Positions 27,700 through 42,120 of a stretch of 64,000 nt of DNA are shown one piece after another (within the stretch, counting starts at the first letter, position 1; the number at the start of each line of letters is the position of its first letter). The DNA comes from Scylla paramamosain (Eukaryota; Arthropoda; Malacostraca; Decapoda; Portunidae). The stretch spans positions 1 through 64,000 of the forward strand of contig NW_026973701.1 of NCBI RefSeq assembly GCF_035594125.1, given 5' to 3'. The notes under the pieces are model-generated. The model was not told where the DNA came from. It made no database searches and saw nothing but the letters and a program-made list of their open reading frames with translations. A program made the position numbers and the translations under genes.

Positions 27700-29670
27700 A
27701 AATGGGAGAAGGAAATGGCAGCAAGTAATTATAAATTTCAAACAAAAAGGAAGGGAGAAGGAAGAAGAGATTTTGCACTGGCTTAGGTACCCCCAAAGAC
27801 GAATGCATGGACACAAGAGGATAGAATAGATGTGAGAAAAAAGGAGGAAGTGAGAAATGGAAAGAATTCAAGGAGGCAAGAAACAAATATATCAGAATCC
27901 TGAGAGAAGAAGAAAGTGAATTATGAGAAAGATATAGTTAACAAGTGCAAAGATGAGCCAAAGTTATTCTTCAGACATGTGAATGGGAAGATGACGTTAC
28001 ATTTGAAGATACACGGTTACAAGCGGAATTAATGAACAAGTGCTTCCAGTCAGTATTCACCAAAGAAAGCAAATTTGAAGGAGAAAGAGCATGGCACAGA
28101 CACAGTGTGATGAGAGAGATACAGGTGGACGTAAGTGAAATTAAGAACATAATGAAAGATTTGGATGCAAGTAAGGCTCAAGGACCGGATGGAGTGTCCA
28201 ACTGGATACTTAAGGAATGTTGTGAACAACTGGCAGGGAGTATACACAATACCATAGTATATTCTTTTAAGGAAGGAAAATTCCCTCTAGAATGGAAGAG
28301 AGCCAATATTGTGCCCATTTTTAAGAGGTAATAAAGAAGATCCATTGAATTACAGAACTGTTCCTAACAAGTGTAGTGGCAAAAAATAGTGGAAAGAATA
28401 GTTAAAAACAGATGGATAGAATATTTAGAAGAAACACAAACATTGACTGACAGACAGTTTGGCTTCAGAAGTGGAAGGTCTTGTGTCACAAATTTAGTGA
28501 GCTTTTATGGTAGAGTGATTGATATAATTCAAGAGAGAGAGGGATGGACAGACTGTTTTATTTAGACCTAAAAAAAACATTTGATAAGGTACCACACCAG
28601 AGACTGGTATAGAAAATTCAAAATATAAGGGGTTTGCAAGGCAACACACTGAATTGGATTACAGACTTGAGGGACAGAGAAATGAGAACAGTAATAAAGG
28701 GAGAACAATCAGAATGGTATAGAGTTACAAGTGGAGTACCACAGGGGACAGTCTTAGCCCCTGTAATGTTTCTGGTGCATGTCAACAATATAGTGAATGA
28801 GGTTGACAGTTATATAAGTCTGTTTGCAGATGATGCAAAATTATTGAAAAGAGTGGAAAACAATATGGATTGTGAAATATTACAGAAAGATCTAAATAAG
28901 ATATATAAATGGAGTAAGAAATGGGAAATGGAATTCAATGCAAAGAAATGCAAGGTGATGGAATTAGGAAAGAAGCAAAAGAAGATTGACAAGTTCGTAC
29001 ACCATGGGAGAAGTGGAAATTAAGAAAACCAAACAAGAAAAAGATTTGAGAATTACAATAAGATAATTTATCACCTGAAAAACATGTAAACAAAATAGTT
29101 TGGGAAACCTATGAGTTATTAAAAAAGATGAAAGGGGCATTTGTGTACATGGATGAAGAGGAGATGAGAAAGTTGATGGAATATGTGATTCAACCAAACT
29201 TGGAATATGCCACAATTGTTTGGTCACCCCATAATAAAAAGGAAATAAGGAAAATTGAAAGGATCCAAAGAACTGCAACCAAATTGGTACCAAGTTTGAG
29301 AGATTTAACCTATGAAGAAAGATTAAGGAGATTGAAGCTTCCATCATTACAAAAGAGAAGAGAAAGAGGGAACCTGATTGCTATATACAGAGCTTTAATA
29401 GGTAAGGATCAAGTTGACAAAGAAGACTTATTTGTGTGGGACTCAAGAGATACAAGAGGACTTGGAGTAAAATTGAGGAAAAAAGCAAGTAGAAGAGATA
29501 TCAAGAAATATGGTTTCCCAAATAGAAGCATAGAAATATGGAACAACTTAGATGAAACGGTGATACAAGCAACAAATATTCATGAATTTAAAGTTAAGCT
29601 GGATGCTTATAGATATGGAGACAGGACAGCACGAGCATACCTCTTTTCCTGTAAAACATAGCTAGGTAAA
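27700..29670 (+). mobile_element. LINE-B copy, RT region, 5'-truncated
   Basis: Contains in order VNKCKDEPKLFFRHVNGKM, MKDLDASKAQGPDGVSNWIL (28152-28211), EWKRANIVPIFKR, RQFGFRSGRSCVTNLVSFYG, TSGVPQGTVLAPVMF, the RT active-site box SLFADDAKLLKRV (about 28826), and a C-terminal part with YVIQPNLEYATIVWSPHNKK, YEERLRRLKLPSLQKRRERG and YRYGDRTARAYLF. Three separate frames (28032-28331, 28634-29023, 29128-29661) show that a few frameshifts broke a once continuous ORF2. The 3' end has TAGCTAGGTAAATGC, the tail typical of this family here. The clade looks CR1/Jockey-like. Confidence 0.9.
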
Positions 29671-29727
29671 TGCTGATTTCCTGTCTCTACTGGCCCTAGG
29701 TATGGTAAAGGAAATGTCATGAGTCAT

Positions 29728-29750
29728 ACTACTACTACTGCTACTACTGT

Positions 29751-29822
<72 letters not shown>

Positions 29823-29845
29823 CACTAGTACTACTGCTACTACTG

Positions 29846-29911
<66 letters not shown>

Positions 29912-29976
29912 ATAATAATAATAATAATACTACTACCACCACCACCACCACCACCACCACCACCACCACCACCACC

Positions 29977-30059
<83 letters not shown>

Positions 30060-30079
30060 CACCACCAACACCATCAACT

Positions 30080-30176
<97 letters not shown>

Positions 30177-30219
30177 ACTACTACTACTACTACTATTACT
30201 ATTACTACTACTACTACCA

Positions 30220-30287
<68 letters not shown>

Positions 30288-30333
30288 GCTTCTAGTAGTA
30301 GGTAGTAACACAGCAACTACTGCTACTACTACA

Positions 30334-30394
<61 letters not shown>

Positions 30395-30440
30395 TTATCA
30401 CTGTTACTACCACCACCACCACTATCACCACTAAATCAGT
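29728..30440. repeat. (ACT)n/(ACC)n microsatellite, ~710 bp
   Basis: Trinucleotide array with blocks of ACC, AAT and small frameshifts. It reads poly-Thr in one frame and poly-Val or poly-Ser on the other strand. It begins 58 bases after the LINE-B 3' end and lies in the presumed intron 5' of the 30509 exon. Confidence 0.97.
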
Positions 30441-30508
30441 ATTTATTATTTTTCTTCTTGTCTACCACCACCACCACCACCACCACCAGGGCCCAATCTC
30501 CCCTGCAG

Positions 30509-30644
30509 GCTTCAGTGAGGAGCAGTTCAGCTACTTCAATCCCTCAAAAGGCAATTAGGTGTTCTTGGTGAATGAGGAGGAGGAGATTGAATGCAGAGTG
30601 ATTGCCTACCTGACCACCAAGGATAGGATTGCCTGCGCCAGTGG
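30509..30644 (+). CDS. Exon of a fibrocystin-like (PKHD1L1 family) protein
   Basis: Acceptor CTCCCCTGCAG at 30498-30508 and donor GG|GTGAGT at 30645 bound a 136-base exon. It reads GFSEEQFSYFNPSKGN, then VFLVNEEEEIECRVIAYLTT and KDRIACASG. Fibrocystin/PKHD1L1 proteins begin their IPT/TIG modules with this pattern (G.GF...F....GN.VYLV....I.C.V..Y.T...I.C). They are large single-pass membrane or extracellular proteins of cilia and stereocilia. Phase in 1, phase out 2, which matches the next exon at 31416. A TAG at 30556-30558 interrupts the frame exactly between GN and VFLV, so this is a pseudo-exon, a sequence error or a real null allele. Confidence 0.6.
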
Positions 30645-30924
30645 GTGAGTTGTGGTGAGTTGTTGGCTGGCGGGTCATAACAATTTGTGGGTGAGTGCCA
30701 AAAGATTATTATGCCAACATGGTGAATAATGTAGGAAGTGTACTCGTATATACTTCTAAAGCACAATTTCCTATGTTTTGTTCTTATTCTCTACCACCAC
30801 CACCACCACTACCACCACCAATAATAAAACAGTACCTCTTCTTTCTCTTTTGTCTTTTTGTGTCCCTAGTAATTGTAATCTTGGCACCTACTCATGTTTA
30901 CATTCTTTTCATTTATTTCTTCTA

Positions 30925-31157
30925 CTGGAGAGTCTTGGAAGGCAGTGGGGAGTTTGGGGAGCTAATAGGGAGTTTGGGAAGGCAATGGGGAGTTTGGGAA
31001 GGCAGTGGAGAGTCTTGGAAAACAGTGGGGAGTTTGGGGAGGGTGTGGGGAGTTTGGGAAGGCAATGGGGGGTTTGGCAAGTCAGTGGAGAGTTTGGGAA
31101 GGCAGTGGGGAGTTTGGGGAAGCAGTGGGAAGTTTGGGAAGGCACTGGGAGTTGACT
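30925..31157. repeat. ~20-bp minisatellite in an intron, 11-12 units
   Basis: Unit GGCAGTGGGGAGTTTGGGAA with variants (aatggg, tgtggg). G-rich on the plus strand, with regularly spaced GGGG and GGG runs, so a G-quadruplex-prone intron segment. Followed by a (CAGA)n/(GA)n run to 31199. Confidence 0.92.
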
Positions 31158-31415
31158 GGAGTTTTTAAGACAGACAGACAGACAGACAGAGAGAGAGAGA
31201 TTATAAATAAAGACATGCACAGAAGCTGATAAACAGGGGCAACAATGCATAAGGAGACTCCACAACAAGATATCAAGCATTATATCCATGAACAGCACCC
31301 ACCTACATTCACTCACTAACCAGGCTGATCTGTACTGTACTTCTGTGTATGGCAATGAACTGCAGTAAATATGAACCAGTATTTTTTCTGTCATTCTTGT
31401 TCTCTCTCACCTCAG

Positions 31416-31509
31416 GCAGTGCAGTGCAGACTCCAAGGCTCCCCAAGTGTACAGCATTGTTGTGTGTGTGGATGGGGTGTGTGTGCCAGACCCCTCACAC
31501 TCTGTATTG
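31416..31509 (+). CDS. Second exon of the fibrocystin-like protein
   Basis: Acceptor CTCTCACCTCAG ends at 31415; donor TTG|GTAGCT begins at 31510. The single leading base completes the codon left by the 30509-30644 exon, and the frame then reads QCSADSKAPQVYSIVVCVDG and VCVPDPSHSVL. That is the expected continuation of an IPT/TIG module in this family: C.(T)..... Y.V.V.VDGV.V. Phase out is 0. No stop within the exon. The phase fit with its neighbour supports a real (or formerly real) gene rather than chance frames. Confidence 0.55.
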
Positions 31510-31516
31510 GTAGCTT

Positions 31517-31564
<48 letters not shown>

Positions 31565-31618
31565 CATTACCTGTACATTTGTGTCACATGTATATTTTAG
31601 CTATATAAAGTGATTAAG

Positions 31619-31709
<91 letters not shown>

Positions 31710-31710
31710 C
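31510..31710. repeat. (GA)21 and (GT)42 microsatellites
   Basis: (GA)n 31519-31561, then 60 bases of unique sequence, then (GT)n 31622-31706. Confidence 0.95.
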
Positions 31711-32004
31711 ATTTACTCACTGACACAAGCCCTTCCAGAGACATTTTTCCTTCATTCAAATAAGCCGTAGTAATTTCATTTCACTAAGCTAAAATAAAAA
31801 TAGTAAAACATGAAATAATCTCCAGCATCCATCCCTTCTTTGAACTTTAAGTGGTATGTGTCCTTTGAAAAATACCATTAACTTGTATCTCTTTATTCAG
31901 CTTGGGCAGCTACAACAGCCAGATTTGTACACCAACTCTTTCCTTCTCTCATCTCTTTCTCTCTCAGCATTCGTCTCCCCACGTATCTCTTTCTCTTCCT
32001 CCTC

Positions 32005-32214
<210 letters not shown>

Positions 32215-32575
32215 GCACCATTCCCTTCTCCCATTCATTAGAGGTCATCCCCTTACACCCAGAGCATGTATTGCACTCATACACATCTCCTCCTCCCTTT
32301 CTCTCCCAGTTCTACATGTTTTTCTTATCTCCTGCATTGTGTCACTCTCTCCCTAGTATGGCTGGGCAAGGTCACCTACCATTGAGACAGTAGCTCCTCA
32401 TTGGTCATTGCCAGGCTCTCTTTTCGATCTTTATGGCAGTTTCCACAACAGCAAACACTGCAAGCTTGACTCACTGATTTTGTCTCCAATGAAGCTAAGA
32501 GTGGGAGTGTTCTTACCAAGTATGTGTTGTGTTTTGGAGTTTTTAGTTTAGTATTAGTCACTGTCCTTCCTTAAT

Positions 32576-32888
32576 CTGTTACTGGAATCATGAAAACACC
32601 CTTGCAAACCATAACAATGTCCGCTAAAACCTGTTAAAGTATCATTAACCCTTTTACTTGAATCACAGAGACATACTTGCAAACCCTGACAACATCCACT
32701 GAAACTTGTTAAACTGTCACTAGCATTATTAAACCATTACTTGATCATAAAAACACCCTTGAAAACCCTGGTAACATCCATTAAAGTCTGTTAACCTATT
32801 ACTAACCTTATTAAACCATTACTTGAATCATGTAAATGCCCTTGAAAACCCTGATAACATCCACTAAAGCCTTTTAAATTACCACTCC
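32576..32888 (+). repeat. ~80-bp tandem repeat, four units (dispersed family)
   Basis: Four units, each with TTACTTGAATCATGAAAACA, CCCTTGCAAACCCTGATAAC and ATCCACTAAAGCCTGTTAAA, then a variable ACTAACCTTATTAAACCA linker. It is the best-preserved site of a family also present at 2285, 44880, 52120 and 53340, always in plus orientation. Remaining sequence between 32390 and 33004 shows no gene. Confidence 0.88.
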
Positions 32889-33004
32889 AGTCAGGGGAGC
32901 TCCAAACACTATTAGAGCCTGTTAATAAAGAAAAGGCACTGGAATATTGGGGAATGCACATTTCAAGCTGTAGCCTTACCTCACATCCTTAACTCTCATA
33001 ACAG

Positions 33005-33222
33005 GGCCTTTGTTGGAGGCGTCCCCTGTGATATAGTGGACGACAACCTGGAGCTCTGTGACACGCTGACAAGGGAGAAGGTTACTTGTCGCTCCAAGGG
33101 TAAGCTGGTCGGCCCCATGAATGCCACTGTCTGCGTTACTGGAAGAGGCGCGTCTGAAGTGACCAAGATAGGAATGTACGTGGACTCCCAGGACAGGCTG
33201 TACCAGTTCCTCACATATGCTG
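33005..33222 (+). CDS. Third exon of the fibrocystin-like protein (IPT/TIG region)
   Basis: Acceptor CTCTCATAACAG ends at 33004; donor GCTG|GTGTGT begins at 33223. The 218-base exon is fully open: FVGGVPCDIVDDNLELCDTL, TREKVTCRSKGKLVGPMNAT, VCVTGRGASEVTKIGMYVDS, then QDRLYQFLTYA. The combination VGG.PC...........C...G...G..N.......GRS and a terminal LY.F.TYA is the signature I know from vertebrate fibrocystin and PKHD1L1 at the end of an IPT/TIG module preceding the next one. Cysteine pairs are conserved. Phase in 2, out 1. An internal AAGG|GTAAGC at about 33099 could be a cryptic donor. Confidence 0.7.
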
Positions 33223-33696
33223 GTGTGTACATATAGTGTGCCTGCACGTGTATGCATGTGAATCTAGTCTTATGTTGCCTAAACCAGTGTAACCTGACTT
33301 TATCCTGACTATTGGAAATAACTGTATAGGAATTAAGCTTGTAATGCCCTGTGTTTTAGCAGTAGATTGTTGTGTTTTTCTTAGTTTTTACAGGGTGTCC
33401 TGCAAGTTTAGGTACACTAGGTATGATAGTTCAAGTAATTCTAAGTTGAAAATACCCCATACACATATGCTGTGTTTTGTTTTATTTTGTGAGAAATTAA
33501 TGTGTAGCTAAGTTGTGAGTTGCGGGAGCTGCTTGCCTGGGTGTGCCTCCGCCTCCTTCCTCCCCTCCTTGGCTCGCTACATACTCGCGTGGTGCTGCGT
33601 AGCATTAAGTGATACATTTTTGTGTACATTGTATGCAGTCAGATCCTTACAGGAAATAGCAAATGACAGATTAAATTTAGTGAAGAAAATGTGCAG

Positions 33697-33845
33697 GTGA
33701 GATCAAGGAGAAGATCAAGGAGAGCCTGGCAGTGACTGAGTATGCCAAGCCATCCAGTGCATTGGTGCTGAGTGGTGTGTCCAGCAGTGCGGTGCAGTAC
33801 ACAGTGTTTGAAATGCAGCTGTCCTTTACTGTGCTGGATACAGAG
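33697..33845 (+). CDS. Exon of an unidentified protein (exon A)
   Basis: Acceptor AAAATGTGCAG ends at 33696; donor ACAGAG|GTGTGT begins at 33846. It reads EIKEKIKESLAVTEYAKPSS, ALVLSGVSSSAVQYTVFEMQ and LSFTVLDTE, with no stop over 49 codons. Phase in 1 matches the exon ending at 33222, so the two could belong to one transcript, but the sequence is not what follows TYA in fibrocystin-like proteins. Phase out 0 does not match the 38383 exon, so at least one exon between them is missing or unseen. Family unknown; the alternation of small and hydrophobic residues suggests beta structure. Confidence 0.45.
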
Positions 33846-34020
33846 GTGTGTGTGTAGTTGTAGTATACAGGGACTAAGCTACACACCTCTGGTTCTGTCT
33901 CCTTTATTCATCCATCAGTTTATGTACATTTCTTGCCTCTCTCACCTTTGTTTTTTTACTTGTGATATACAGGGGCTGGGCTACATTCCTTATCCCACCT
34001 CTGTATTCATTCAGTCCTTG

Positions 34021-37682
<3,662 letters not shown>

Positions 37683-37684
37683 TT

Positions 37685-37685
<1 letters not shown>

Positions 37686-37775
<90 letters not shown>
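37686..37775. repeat. (GT)45 microsatellite at the LINE-B 5' end
   Basis: Perfect GT run starting four bases beyond the LINE-B 5' end. The LINE is thus flanked by GT runs on both sides (34021-34135 and 37686-37775). Confidence 0.97.
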
Positions 37776-37777
<2 letters not shown>

Positions 37778-37832
37778 AGTAAACCTTCAGGCCTTTTGGG
37801 TTCCCATGAAAGGATTCAAAGATGCACCAATA

Positions 37833-38056
<224 letters not shown>

Positions 38057-38247
38057 CCATTCCATTCATCCACCACTATTTAAAAACCAATTCCTTCCTA
38101 TCTCTTTTAAATTTAACTTAATCAGGGTACATTAATGGTGTCTCTAGGGATTAGCCTGACAGGATACTGAGGGAAATACAAGTCTGACGTGCCAAAAAAG
38201 GAGAGAAAAGGATCTCAGCTTTACCAAGATACAATTACTATTGGAGT

Positions 38248-38382
38248 CACATAAGTGATCTAATAGTTGGTCTTCTTTTGGTCTCTCTTCAGCACATAAG
38301 TAATCTAATAACTGGTCTTCTTTTGGTCTCCCCTCAGTGCATAAGTGATGTAATAGTTGGTCTTCTTTTGGCCTCCCCTCAG
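38248..38382 (+). repeat. 45-bp repeat x3, each ending in a splice acceptor
   Basis: Three copies of CACATAAGTGATCTAATAGT, TGGTCTTCTTTTGG and TCTCCCCTCAG. The three AGs end at 38292, 38337 and 38382, spaced exactly 45 bases. Only the last opens directly into the clean exon frame; using either upstream AG brings in TAA codons (38297-38299 and 38342-38344) in the exon's frame. Confidence 0.9.
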
Positions 38383-38512
38383 CTTGACACAGACGAGTGC
38401 AGCAATGGTCCTGCAGCAGCCCAGCATAGTGCAGGCCAGACAGCCCACTGCCATCACTGTTCACTTTGTTGACAAGGGCTCTGGCTTGGTGCTTAATGGC
38501 CTGGCTTTCAAG
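38383..38512 (+). CDS. Exon of the unidentified protein (exon B)
   Basis: Acceptor GCCTCCCCTCAG, donor TTCAAG|GTGAGG. The exon reads LTQTSAAMVLQQPSIVQARQ, PTAITVHFVDKGSGLVLNGL and AFK, with no stop. Phase in 2, out 0. The order of hydrophobic strands with a D.GSG turn resembles an Ig-like or beta-sandwich module, but I cannot name the family. It joins in phase to the next exon at 39740. The second half of the exon and its donor have three decayed echoes downstream (38660-39010). Confidence 0.55.
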
Positions 38513-38659
38513 GTGAGGAGACAGACAGGCATGATTGACTTAAATGTTGCATATAAAGAGTAATAAAATGATATAATCTTTGTTAACATGATGTGAGGAA
38601 GTGAGGAGACAGACAGGAATGATTTTTTTTTTTTATAGAGTAATAAAACAATATAATTT

Positions 38660-39010
38660 CTGTTATTGTTCAGTTTGTTGACAAAGATTCTGGATTGTAG
38701 TTTGATGGCAAGGCATTGAAGGTGAGGAGATGACAAAATCAAGTTAAATTTTTTTTGGATAGCGTAATAAAACTATTAATTCTGTTATCAAGAGGCATTC
38801 AGTTTGTTGACAAGGACTCTGGCCCAGTGCTTGGATGGCAAGACTTTAAAGGGTGGGGGTAGACAGGAATAATCGAGTCAAGTTTATTTTTTGCATACAT
38901 GCATGAAGTAATAAAACAGTATTATTTCTGTTATCATGATACATTCATTCAGTTTGTTTACAAAAATTCTGGCTTAATGTTTGATGGTGAGGCTTTCAAG
39001 GTGAAATTAC
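38660..39010 (+). pseudogene. Three decayed tandem copies of the 3' half of exon B
   Basis: Copies at about 38667-38723, 38795-38852 and 38945-39003 read FVDKDSGL-stop-FDGKALK, FVDKDSGPVLGWQDFK and FVYKNSGLMFDGEAFK, against FVDKGSGLVLNGLAFK in the functional exon. Each ends in an AAGGTGA-type donor remnant, and intervening sequence (AGACAGACAGGAATGA, TAATAAAACAATATAATTTC) is repeated too. The repeat unit is about 150-200 bases and lacks the acceptor half. Confidence 0.75.
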
Positions 39011-39739
39011 TAAGTTAATTAAGGGACTGTAATTAACTTTTTTTAATGAAAATGTGTGCAAAAAGCAACATTGGTCTGTGCACACTGAAAAATCATCCAG
39101 CACTTTGGCAATAATCTGCCAAAGTTTGAGCTGTGTGTCTGAGACATAGCTTGTTTACACTCAGGCTTAAGATTACACCTTGTGGTACTCCTTATGTTTT
39201 GCTGTTTTTCATATACTGTATCTGTTTTTTTTGTGTGTGCATGATTTTTGGAGACTTTTTTTCAGATGTGTGGCATGTTACCCCTAAGTGGTGGGAGGGG
39301 AGGGAGTGGGATAGTAATTACTGGATAACGAGTCAGTACTTAGTTGGCCTAAGGTGAGGCCAGGGCATGTATGTACTGCCACGCTGGTGCCAGACCATCC
39401 ACACGACTCATAAAATTTATGAGAGGAATTGTGTTACTATCTTCTGTGAAGACCATAACCATAGCAGAGTCTTGTAAGTACAGTTACTAGGGTGCTGTAG
39501 GGAGGTCCACAACACTGTTCCTTCCCACCAGAGACCAATGGGCCTAAGAGTGTGAGTGATGTGTGTGTGAGTGAGTGGTGCTTTGTCTGGGGTTGGTGGC
39601 CTGGTATATAGATAAGTAGATAGATGAATGGAGTAAAATCATACCTTGTCTGTTATCCTTCCATAAGAAAGCACAGAAGTTGAGAGAAATTGCATCTGTA
39701 CTGTATTTTTTTCCTGAGCCTCTTCTCTCTCCTCCTCAG
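39011..39739. other. Intron, no further feature recognised
   Basis: Lies between exon B echoes and exon C. Short frames only. The last 40 bases are pyrimidine-rich and provide the exon C acceptor. Confidence 0.5.
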
Positions 39740-39804
39740 GGCCAGACATTTGTGGGCAAACTGCTGGCAAAGACTGCTGAGGGACACTTTGAGGTTATCC
39801 AGAG
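39740..39804 (+). CDS. Exon of the unidentified protein (exon C)
   Basis: Acceptor CTCTCCTCCTCAG ends at 39739, donor CCAGAG|GTATGC begins at 39805. It reads GQTFVGKLLAKTAEGHFEVI then Q and two bases. Phase in 0 matches exon B. Phase out 2 matches exon D at 44000 across an intron that contains a whole LINE-A copy with a nested hAT element. Confidence 0.5.
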
Positions 39805-42120
39805 GTATGCCAAGTAAGAAACAGAAGAGAATGTTACAAGGAGGAGGCAGCAGGCACCTGCCAAAATGATAATTACTCCCAGTGAGGTCTAAAGCACTGG
39901 ATGATGGGGTGCTGTGAACTTATCATTAAATGCAGCTGTGACCTCACTGAATGTTTCCCTTAGTGTCTCACAACACAAGGGAGCAGTCACAGCCTGCCCT
40001 CTAAAAACAACTTTCTTCCTTCATACAAAACTACAAGCACCTAATTACACACACACTCTTCACTCAATTGTCATGGCGACTCCTACACCAGCCTCAGAGT
40101 CACCATCGGGGGAGGGGACCACAAATGTCCCCAGATCAGACTGCTCTTCTGGTATCGACCATAAGTGTCTTGACACCTCCCTCAACTTTTTCTTCATTAA
40201 CTCCTGCAACATTCGCAGTCTTGGATTTAATTTTCAGTCTGTAAAACACCATCTCTCCTCTACTAAACCTCATTTTCTTTTCCTCACTGAAACACAGGTG
40301 TCTAAGGTAACTGACATAAGCCCCATTTCTGTTCTCTCCTACTTTCTCTATCCTCATTTTCAATCCAAAGCTGGATGTTGCATTTATGTGTGCAACAACT
40401 TAACCTGCTCTCTTGCCCATGCTCTTGAATCTTCCAAGTTTTCCACCATCTGGCTACGACTACAGAGTCACTCTCAAACTAAATGTATTTGTGCTGTATA
40501 GCTCTCACTTAACTCCTCTGACTATAAGAAATTCTTTGACTACTTTCAAAGTGGAGCACATTCTGACTCTTCCCTTTTGTGGAGGTCTCCATTCTTGGAG
40601 ATTTCAATGTTCACCACCAGCTTTGGCTTTCCTTTTCATCTCCCTTCACTGACCATCCTGGTGAACTAGCCTTCAACTTTGGTATCCTCCACGACCTAGA
40701 GCAATTGGTGCAACATTCTACTCATAATCCTAACTGTTTTGGAGATACGCCCAACATTATTAACCTTTTCCTAATCTCTAAACCTTCTGATTATGCTGTC
40801 ACCCTCTCTTCTCTGTTGGGCTCCTCCAATCACAATCTCATATCTGTATCTTGTCCTATCACTCCAATCCCTCCTCAGCATCCCCATAAGTAGAAGTGCC
40901 TCTAGCATTTTGTCTCAGCTAGCTACAGGGACCTGAGGAGGTATTTTGCTGATTTTCCTTGGAATGACTACTGCTTCCGTGTCAGAGACCTGTCTCTGTG
41001 TGCAGAGTACATAACAGAGGTAATAGTGTCTGGCATGGAGATGTACATTCCTCACTCTTTACCTTCCAAACCTTGGTTTAACACAGCTTGTTCTTGTGCT
41101 ATACATGACAGAGAGGTAGCCTACAAAAGGTACTTGAGCCTTCCATCACCAGAATCTCATTCACATTATATTTCTGCCCGGAACCATGCTAAGTCTGTTC
41201 TTCAACTAGCCAAAAACTACTTCATTAATAGAAAGTGTCAAAATCTTTCAAGATCTAACTCCCCTTGTGACTTCTGGCACCTAGCCAAAAACATCTTCAA
41301 TAACTTTGCCTCTCCTTCTTTTCCTCCTTTATATCAACCAGATGGCACCACTGCTATCACATCTATCTCTAAACCTGAACTCTTCACTCAAACCTTTGCT
41401 TAAAACTCTGCCTTGGATGATTCATGGCTTGTTCCTCCCTCTCCTCCACTCTCTGACTACTTCATGCTACTTATTAAAATTCTTCACAATGATGTTTTCC
41501 ATGCCCTTGCTGGCCTAAACCCTCAGAAGGCTTATGGACCTGATGGGGTCCCTCATATTGTTCTCCGAAACTGTGCCTCTGTGCTTGCACCTTGCTTAGT
41601 CAAACTCTTTCATTTCTGTCTGTCAACATCTACCTTTCCTTCTTGCTGGAAGTTTGCCTACATTCAGCCTGTTCCTAAAAAGGGTGACTTCAAATCCCTC
41701 AAACTACCATCCTATTGCTTTAATTTCCTGCCTATTTAAAGTTTTTGAATCAATCCTCAACAGGAAGATTTTTAAATATCTTTCACTTCACAACCTTCTA
41801 TCTGATCGCCAGTATGGGTTCCATCAAGGCCACTCTCCTGGTGATCTTCTGGCTTTCCTTACTGAGTTTTGGTCATCCTCTTTTAAAGATTTTGGAGAGA
41901 CTTTTGTTGTTGCCTTGGACATATCAAAAGCTTTTAATAGAGTTTGGCACAAAGCTTTGATTTCCAAATTATCCCCTCCTACAGCTTCTATCCTTCTCTC
42001 TGTAATTTCATCTCAAGTTTCCATTCTGACCATTCTATTGCTGCTTTGGTAGATGGTCACTGTTCTTCCCTTAAATCTATTAACAGTGGTGTTCCTCAGG
42101 GTTCTGTCCTGTTACCCACT

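Noticed and set aside
29719..30558. 279-codon poly-threonine frame running into fibrocystin-like sequence
   Set aside because: It is the translation of an (ACT)n/(ACC)n microsatellite in the intron. The acceptor at 30508 explains the coding part that follows.
33388..33420. TACAGGGTGTCCTGCAAGTT resembling a mariner terminal repeat
   Set aside because: No partner inverted repeat, transposase remnant or TA duplication was found within several kb.
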